NCBI GenBank assembly: GCA_015680685.1
Contig: MNCI01027256.1
Span: 304,052-342,726 of the forward strand
DNA from: Gnetum montanum
Lineage: Eukaryota > Streptophyta > Gnetopsida > Gnetales > Gnetaceae
Length of the DNA stretch: 38,675 bases
Reading direction: 5' to 3'
Part shown: one piece after another, positions 31,976 to 38,675 of the stretch
Layout of the letters: every line of letters starts with the position of its first letter
Numbering within the stretch: the stretch's first letter is position 1
Notes under the pieces: model-generated
What the model was told of the DNA's origin: nothing
Seen by the model: only the letters and a program-made list of their open reading frames with translations
Databases searched by the model: none
Program-made: the position numbers and the translations under genes

Positions 31976-33155
31976 TAATCGTTTTAGGCCCTCAGTTCTC
32001 TTTGAATTTTTTTTTTACACATTATTTCAACTTTTTTTTTACACTATCGTTCATGTTTTTGTTGTTTCTTTGTTTGCTTAATTTACTTTTATTCATCATC
32101 TAATAAGTGCTCATGATGGTGGATTGAATTATATCATATTGATTGCTAATGTTTGGTTTTTACCTTTGAATTATGATGCTGATATTAAGGTATGGTTCTT
32201 TTGTTAAAACAGGTAATGAGTCGATGCCATCCACTCATCCAAACAACTCTATGATCTCCTTTGGCTTGGAACTGTATAGTCCCCTTTTCTAAGTAAACTT
32301 ATTAATGAATTGGTGGTTGGGTAGTTTTCAAACCAAGGAAAGACTCAAAGGATGAAAAGGGTGTGACTTCAAGGGGATTCGATGCTAGCCATTCTCTTGG
32401 GTGCTTGGATGCTTTTTCTTGGGTTTTCCACCATTTTGACATTGTTCAAATATCAAGAAGATGATTGAATAAAAATAATTCTTTGCATGATGTGGTTCTC
32501 ATGCATCAGGAAAAAAGAGAGAGAAAAAGGTGAGAATTCAAAGCACACCCTTAGACATGATAAAGCAATATGGGCTACAAGCACTGGTTATGGCACTGGA
32601 AAGACATGTTACCCATGCTTGAAGGTTCCCTCTAACTAAGGCCCTTTCTTGCTTCCTGCTTCTCCATCTCACTCTCCTTGGGATGGTGCTCACTCTTTGT
32701 GAAAACATTCTTGTTGCCTCAAGAGGATGGATTAGCCAAGTGTATTGATGCAAGGTCACTAAATGTTGTTGGTTTGATTCTAGATTTGGGATGAGTTCTA
32801 CTCAGCTATCTTAACCATGAAATACACAAGGGGCTTTACACAACCTTGTTCTTGGGATTCCATTCCATTCTCTCCTCTCCATCTTTCTTCCCATTTTCCA
32901 CCTCATTGCCAATTTTATCATTACTCCATTCTACATTAATGCATTTTTTTTCTTTGATGAATTCTTGTGGGCAATTTTTTAACTCTTGCTTCCAAATGAC
33001 ATTCCTAGAGCCTACAAACTCTTTGGTTTGTGGATTTGCCAAGGCATAAAGGGCATGAGCCTACTTTAGGGAGGACCCACTTGCATATCTTTTGGTTTGG
33101 TTAAGTTAAGTTCTTTACCCTTAGACATTGTTACAATCAAATTCTTTTTATTTAC
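31976..33155 (+). other. Element 2 post-pol spacer, non-coding
   Basis: T-rich start, then blocks collinear with the spacer of element 1 (for example TTCAAGGGGATTCGATGC near 32369 and the stretch ending TTAGACATTGTTACAATC at about 33121-33138). No convincing coding. The spacer is cut at 33160 by a solo LTR. Confidence 0.6.
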
Positions 33156-33160
33156 CCCAT

Positions 33161-33991
33161 TGATGAGTGGCGAGGTACCCCTACACTCAACCATATGAAT
33201 ATGAGTGTTTCACGCAGGATCTGATCGAACTCCGCAGATGGGATAGTTGTGGTATCTAGATAGTTACTCGTAGGTTGCAATTTGTTGTCTTCCCACATGG
33301 ACTAGTATTAGCTTTGTCACGTATGGTTTAGTCCAGAGTGAGGTGTATGATTTGTTTCTACACTAGCACTACTCCTGAGTATGATGGAAAATAATATTAA
33401 TTAAACTAGGAGAGAGAGAGAGAGAGAGTCTAAACTAGCTTAAGTGCAATGAGCATCTGTTCCTTAATCATCCGTACACATCTTGGACCTCGTGCATGAC
33501 TACCACTGGGATTACCAAGCGCATGGCCTAAGTACGCTACTGGGTTACCAGGTAGTCACACTTGAATGCTCTTGATCAAGTCATACTCATTCCGCGTTAC
33601 AAGGAGATAAGGGTGAAGAGATATTAACTAAGAAAGAAGTAAATAATAGATAAATAAATAAAAATTAAATAAATAATTAAGCTAAATGGATGCTGCAATG
33701 GTGAAGTAATCTCGATCTTTATTGCCAGTCATGTGCGTGTCTAAGTACGTCACACTCGAATAAGGATGCCGTACAATTACAATCACTACATTGCGAGCAT
33801 GCATTGGGAGGAAAGGGTTGAGAGGAACTTAAACTTAAAAAATTACAATAAAATCTAACAACTAATGCCAAAACCAAGTGTGCTACCTTTTATTTATAGG
33901 CTCACACTGGAACCACGATATCGCGTATGCGATATCATGGCTGCAATATCAAGGGTCCGATAATAAGGGCCTGACAAACTATGACTCATCA
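33161..33991 (-). repeat. Solo LTR nested in element 2, GCGATATCGC subfamily
   Basis: 831 bp, plus-strand TGATGAGTGG to ATGACTCATCA, flanked by CCCAT on both sides (33156-33160 and 33992-33996), a perfect target duplication. Reverse TATA at 33891, with ACGATATCGCGTATGCGATATC upstream in LTR sense. It has a GA microsatellite at 33411-33428. Text at 33430-33600 is nearly the same as in the solo LTR at 12540-12720, so the subfamily was active after element 2 inserted. Confidence 0.94.
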
Positions 33992-34637
33992 CCCATCCAT
34001 GTCATCCAAATTTTATGCACCTTCACAAATGTTTGTAATTAATTCCTTTTTATTGTTGTGAATACCCTCTTTTCTCTACTCCTTGTGTCAAGCTTTCTTT
34101 GAATTATATGGATCGCTTCTATTATGGATCGCTTCTATCAAGGAAGAAATCTATCACAATCACAACTTGGCTAGATAAAATCATCGACGAGACAAGGTAT
34201 TTAGCCATTATTTATGTATTATATATACTAATCCTTGGATTTGTTGTGATTATAATGGGAAGCATGGATTGGAAGTAGGATTGTCGTCATGAAGGAGGAN
34301 CAATGGGAAGCATGGATTGGAAGTAGGATTGTCGTCATGAAGGAGGATGCAACCATATCACTCACGGGAGATTGTTCATGACTACTGGATCTCTTTTACC
34401 TCTCCCTTATTCTTCTATTGCCAAGAGGAGTTGGATTTCCTTTGGATATATAGGTGTTTTTTCATAATTGTCATGAACATTAATTTTGTATGTAATTGTA
34501 ATATTGTATGCTTGGGCACTTCTGTATTTGTTTATTTTCTCTGTGTCACTTTGCATGTTAGTCAAATAAGTCCACATCCCCCTAATATATTTTGTAAAGA
34601 ACTTGTTTCTTTTCTACTATACTCAAGGATGAGTTTT
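33992..34637 (+). other. Element 2 3' region without the extra ORF
   Basis: At the place where element 1 carries about 2.85 kb of ORF, element 2 has about 650 bp. Part of it (34148-34270) is open for about 45 codons and reads KKSITITTWLDKIIDETRYL followed by a hydrophobic run (AIIYVLYILILGFVVIIMG), which could be a stray membrane-like segment. A 46-bp block is duplicated across the N at 34300. The last 60 bp resemble the 3' end of element 1. Confidence 0.4.
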
Positions 34638-34655
34638 CATTCAATCGTGGGGGTA
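34638..34655 (+). other. Polypurine tract of element 2
   Basis: CATTCAATCGTGGGGGTA lies right before the LTR start TGATGAGAG. Its core GTGGGGGTA is the plus-strand primer site. Confidence 0.8.
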
Positions 34656-35492
34656 TGATGAGAGTGGTTACTCTAGTAGTTATTCTAATTATTAGAGCGA
34701 TTACTCTAATTATTAGAGTAGTTGCTCCTAAGCCTATAAATACAATGCCCAGGCGCATAATTGGAAGGAAGTCTTTTAGTAGTCAAGTAGCAAAACTCTT
34801 GTAGTCTGTTTGAAAGTTAGAGTACTTTCCAAGTGCCTGCAGCAGGAGGTCTAAGTGTGGACGGATCTTTATTCAAGCATTGATGTACCTGAGCACACCA
34901 TTGTGTTGCCGATAAAGATGAGCTCTTTGATTCATCCTTATAGCACTTGAGATTTGTTTTCTTACACATTTCTTTTATTTTATTTTCTTATGCATTTATT
35001 TTATTTTATGCACTTTACATTTATGTTATTAGCACAACAATTCATTTTGATCAATTAAGCAAATCGTTAAATTACAAAAGCATGACCACTTCGAGCATGC
35101 GTGTAATGCTTGGTAACCCAATAATGATTAGCAGTTGCTAATCCCAGCAGTGTTGCACTGGTTCAAGATGTGTACAGAAAGTGGAAACGGCTGGTGTTAG
35201 GATTAGTTAGAACTTAGTTAATGAGTAGTTAAGTTAAATTAGTCACTTAGTTACCTCTCTCCTTCCCTACTAGCATAGGACATAAAAACATAAAAGCTAT
35301 AAAAATCATATGTCTCAAGCTTACTTAACCATACATTCATGACATACAGGTAAGCTTGGGAAAACAACGATCAACCAACCCGTCCTTGTTCCACAAGGGC
35401 ACATGAGCACTTAGTCCTTGAAATTCGACCGGATCATGCATGAAACGCTCGTATTTGTATGGTTGAGCGTAGGGGTACCTCGCCGCTCATCA
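34656..35492 (+). repeat. 3' LTR of element 2
   Basis: 837 bp, TGATGAGAGTGG to CGCCGCTCATCA, followed by AGTAT. Same U3 class as the 5' LTR (TTACTCTAATTATTAGAGTA, about 34701-34720), TATAAATA at 34735, and AATCCCAGCAG / AACCCAATAATG units in U5. It is longer than the 5' LTR by a partial duplication of the TTTTATTTTCTTATGCATTT stretch near 34960-35010. Confidence 0.93.
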
Positions 35493-36751
35493 AGTATTGA
35501 TAATAAATACTTGGATTTTCATTTTTTTAATATAGTTAACAAATTGGCTAAAGAAGGACTACCTCATTTTAATCAAGACTTTTTCTTCTAGAAATTCAAA
35601 AAATTATGATAGATGACTAATTTTCAAAACCAAATAGAAGATTCAAAGTCTAAATTTTCCTATAATGAAACATGTTATGAATATAGTGGCATTGTATAGA
35701 GGATAAACCAATTTCATAGACTGGTAGGAATATTAGAAATTGTCCAAACAACACTACTTGAAATAAGATTTTCCTTTTAAGGCTCAATTGTGGTTCAATA
35801 GTTTCTAAAACATACACTTGGTTGTGAATAACAAATAGAACCTTGATTGATTAGAAGATAATCATATAGATTTTTTTAATATAATTTAGAGATCCAAAAC
35901 TCCCCTAAAGAATAATATCTTTTTTGATGTCTTGCTCATTGAGGCTTATCTATTGGTGATAGTCTTCACCATGTTAGCATCAATTAGCCTATTTATCCAG
36001 CTGTTAAAACCAAAATAGTTTTCATGGCATATATTTGGGATTGCAACTTAGCTTCAAAATTTTTTTTATCAACTTTCTTGTTTACTCACTATTAAAACTC
36101 TTATTTTTTATCTACATTCTATTTTGATTATAATTGATAGTATAAGGAAATAAGAAGTCATTTTTTGGGAGAGTTTGTATTTTATATGAAAGTTTCATTG
36201 TCAAAATCAATATAATGATACATCCTTTTCCAACTTCACTATTTGTATAAAAATTTTCATCAGTTTTTCAATTGGTCTTTTAATATGAAGCTTTAGAAGA
36301 TCCTCATAATGACTAATTTGTACAATTTCTTTGGAGAAGAATCATTTAATCCAAATGCTAAAGGACTCTTTTAAATAGTAACCATATTAGGGGATTCAAT
36401 TACTTATTATATTAAATTTATTTTTGAATTTTCCAAGCGGATGTGTTTTCTTTTCTTTAGTTCGCTACCTTAACAACTCCCATAATACAATATAATAATA
36501 ATAATGATTAATTGAACAATGAATGTTTACTTTTATGCATGTAACCAAAGAAAATAGTTAACAATACCATGTTTTAAATTCAAACATTTAACATATCTAA
36601 TATTATTCATGCTACAAAACTTTAAAACTCTAGAAATACTCTAGATGCCACTAATTACTATTAGAAGGTTTCAAAAATGATCCATTAATTTAATGGTAAA
36701 ACTCTTTTTAAAAGTTTCCTTTCATCCATGATTTCTTTAAGCAAATCTCAT

Positions 36752-36800
36752 TCAAGTGGCTCATGTGGAGATAGAGCGAAGTCATGAGTTTAATTCTAGA
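36752..36800 (+). repeat. SINE-like tRNA-derived head
   Basis: AAGTGGCTCATGTGGAGATAG (A-box-like) and CATGAGTTTAATTCTAG (B-box-like) about 25 bp apart. Weaker than the one at 37824. Confidence 0.3.
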
Positions 36801-37821
36801 TTCTATAGCAGTGCTTCCTTAAACATCATTTTCACCTTCATGAAGTAGCATAAATGAATTGACATTTATAATATTTTCAAAATGATATGCATTCTATTCT
36901 TTAGGACTATAATGACATCATCCTCATAACTCTTCTCAACATTACGAAGAGTCTGGTCTCATCAAGATGAAGTCAATGTAAACTACATATCAGCAACTAG
37001 TAATGACCTGCATTGAACATGTAAAGAACATGTGAAACTAAGTTATCAAGTCTAACAATTGCATCCAATTTAAGAGAAAGATAAAATCTTTATGCAAAGA
37101 TTAGTTATGCAGTGTGAACCGAAATAAGTGCACACATCAAAAGGAACCAAACACCCAAATTATCTAACTAACAAGCATATAATAGCCTGCCTTCTTAAGA
37201 AAAAAGCCAAGTGTGAGTATCTATAGGAAGCTATGTAAATAATATCTTATTTCTTTTAATTTTTCAAAGGATGACCATTTCTTATTGGCTAAATGAAACT
37301 ACACATTGATGGGTGACTAACAAAGGAATTAAACATTGAAAAAAAATCTAGAACATTGTGAAAGAAAAATCTGAGATAATTATTTACAATAGTTGTGATA
37401 GAAAAACTCGAATAAACAAATTCTCAAGCAATTGTGAGAGATAAATTGAAACCAAAAATATTTTGTGTAGCTTTTTAGAAAACTTGTTTAATTAGTAATC
37501 TAAAGGTTGTTAGATGCCTAAAATAATAATAATTTAAAAATTGAGAACAAATCATCAACATAAAAAGGAGAGTGTAAAGAAAAAAGCTAACACTAAACCA
37601 GTTATCATGACATGAGTACTTTGTTAGCAAAGTCTTCTTTAAGTAATTTGAAAAGGTCCCAACACTATCGTAACTTGCCTTGGTAGGATTTAGACAAGTA
37701 TCCTAGTTATTGACATTTATAGGGTTTATAAGGAATCAAAGCCACTTAGTTCTTAATAATTTTTAAGATTGCACATTCTCTTCAAAAAAAATTTGATTAT
37801 CTTTAGATTTCAATGAGGGGG

Positions 37822-37890
37822 GTATTAGCTTAGTGTTAAGAGGCTTACCATGGAAAAGATAGGTTATAGGTTCAATTCTAATTTACAATG
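37822..37890 (+). repeat. SINE-like tRNA-derived head
   Basis: TATTAGCTTAGTGTTAAGAG (A box) and TATAGGTTCAATTCTAATTT (B box), spaced as in tRNAs, with CTTACCATGGAAAAGAT in the anticodon-arm position. It is the best of the SINE-like heads here. No intact cloverleaf, and the tail is not delimited. Confidence 0.5.
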
Positions 37891-38273
37891 TTGAAGTTAT
37901 GGATAAAAGAACAAATTTGCAACAAAGAATTCTAATAGATACAAGAGGATCTAGTTGGATGTAAGTATGTACCTCCAAGACATATATCTAACCTGATACG
38001 TTAGTAGAAGATATGTAGAATATGAAGGTGCCTCTAGTGCAATTTGAACATGCAACCTATTGCTTAATTCTTGCTAAACAACAAAATAGTAGTTATTCTA
38101 CAAGTTTCTTCTGTTATACTTTTATTTTCATTTCTATTTTTTTAAAAAAAATAAAATTTAGCTTTCTTTCTAGACCAAATACTACCATCCACCTCCACAT
38201 AAGAAAAATAAATCCATAATTTGAAAGTAATAAAAGCTAAATCTATAAAGTTATCTTAACTCCATGTTTTGAG

Positions 38274-38345
38274 GTGTTAGCTTAGTGTTGAATGTTTTGG
38301 TTTAAAAATTTCAAATCACAAGTTTGATTTTAGTGTGAAATCTTG
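38274..38345 (+). repeat. SINE-like tRNA-derived head
   Basis: GTGTTAGCTTAGTGTTGAATG and ATCACAAGTTTGATTTTAGT match the A- and B-box positions of the copy at 37822, sharing TTAGCTTAGTGTT exactly. Probably a diverged copy of the same family. Confidence 0.4.
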
Positions 38346-38516
38346 AGTCATTGAATTAAAAGAAATTCATGAAAAGAATTTTTCAACTACTTTGTCTAGA
38401 CATATTTAAGAGAGGGTTTTTTGTTGGACCTAAGTAAAAATTTAGTTTCTATTTTATTTTATATAGTTTAGTTCCTGAAAATTCCTCATGTGCACCTTGA
38501 ACTTCCAATACAAAGC

Positions 38517-38675
38517 TGATGAGATGCGATTTACACTAGGCCGCGATATCACGTCTTCACCTGCGATATCGCGTACGCAATATCGCGTCCCGCCGCCNAC
38601 CTGCGATATCGCATACGCAATATCGCGTCCCGCCACCATTTCTATAAATAAGAGGCGGCGCTCCCCTTATTTCCC
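38517..38675 (+). repeat. Start of a further LTR, GCGATATCGC subfamily (cut by window end)
   Basis: TGATGAGATGCGATTTACAC begins an LTR with the same terminus as the others. GCGATATCGC palindromes occur from 38543 to about 38625, then TATAAATAAGAGG at 38643. The bases before it (CCAATACAAAGC) are not a PPT, so it is a 5' LTR or a solo LTR. Within 38559-38637 two 39-bp units flank a single N and differ by two transitions. Confidence 0.8.

Larger units (their letters stand above)
24952..35492 (+). mobile_element. Element 2: complete Athila-like Ty3-gypsy retrotransposon
   Basis: 10.5 kb with 5' LTR (24952-25765), PBS (25767-25786), gag, pol in the order PR-RT-RNase H-integrase, a 3' spacer, PPT (34638-34655) and 3' LTR (34656-35492). 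Flanking AGTAT at 24947-24951 and 35493-35497 is a perfect 5-bp target duplication, so both ends come from one insertion. gag and pol share one long frame apart from a single-base shift near 27790 and numerous TAG/TGA codons. Host-order PR-RT-RH-IN without a chromodomain, the tRNA-Asp PBS, and FMDDFS in RT place it with Athila/Tat. A reverse solo LTR (33161-33991) inserted later. The extra ORF of element 1 is missing. The two LTRs are clearly similar but differ at scattered sites and by a short duplication in the 3' copy near 34955-35010. Confidence 0.93.
35498..38516. other. AT-rich region with SINE-like heads, no gene recognised
   Basis: I found no protein-coding gene. It holds three tRNA-like A/B-box pairs (listed separately) and otherwise AT-rich, stop-dense sequence. 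The LTR of the next element starts at 38517. Confidence 0.5.

Noticed and set aside
34148-34270. Membrane-protein or env remnant at the 3' end of element 2
   Set aside because: Only about 45 open codons in AT-rich DNA; a hydrophobic run is expected by chance from such composition.
33161-35492. A TIR DNA transposon bounded by TGATGAGTGG...CCGCTCATCA
   Set aside because: The two ends look like long inverted repeats, but each is the end of its own LTR: a reverse solo LTR with CCCAT duplications and the forward 3' LTR of element 2 with AGTAT. No transposase lies between.

Overview
This is nuclear DNA from a land plant with a large, repeat-rich genome. A gymnosperm or another big-genome seed plant fits, but the sequence does not settle the species. 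The reasons are: one split gene with plant-type introns (a pectin acetylesterase), several LTR retrotransposons of the Athila/Tat branch of Ty3-gypsy primed by tRNA-Asp, a plant LINE remnant, and tRNA-derived SINE-like heads. There is no operon structure. Most open frames in the window are debris, not genes.

Layout. 1-1190: unassigned sequence and a possible LTR of another family. 1190-13566: decayed Athila-like element 1 (gag, protease/RT/RNase H/integrase, a non-coding spacer, a ~2.85 kb extra ORF, polypurine tract and 3' LTR); its 5' LTR is not in the window. Its 3' LTR is split by a reverse solo LTR (12263-13082). 13567-14154: a reverse LTR cut by element 1. 14155-15240: a LINE reverse-transcriptase remnant, which runs into a polypurine tract and another LTR (15264-16083). 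16441-20859: a minus-strand pectin acetylesterase locus with most exons recognisable and the 3' half decayed. 20860-23830: AT-rich DNA with small tandem duplications. 23852-24847: a reverse 5' LTR with its primer-binding site. 24952-35492: element 2, a structurally complete Athila-like retrotransposon with both LTRs, a perfect 5-bp target duplication (AGTAT), PBS, gag-pol, PPT, a 272-bp assembly gap and a reverse solo LTR nested inside (33161-33991). 35498-38516: AT-rich DNA with SINE-like heads. 38517-38675: the start of another LTR.

All nine LTR copies belong to one superfamily with termini TGATGAG...CTCATCA and a shared R-U5. Their U3 regions differ: three kinds of palindromic or repeated motif (GCGATATCGC; ACGTAGCTAC/GTCGACG; TTACTCTAATTATTAGAGTA) sit upstream of the TATA box in different copies. 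The internal ORFs are full of TAG and TGA codons where Gln, Arg or Trp is expected, as methyl-cytosine deamination would produce. The same C-to-T/G-to-A bias appears to have damaged the 3' half of the pectin acetylesterase. The nesting gives a relative order: LTR-element host > LINE > reverse LTR > element 1 > solo LTR.

The least ordinary features are the extra ORF of element 1, the U3 module exchange, a U5 hairpin with paired base changes between copies, and the LINE fragment fused to an LTR-element polypurine tract.
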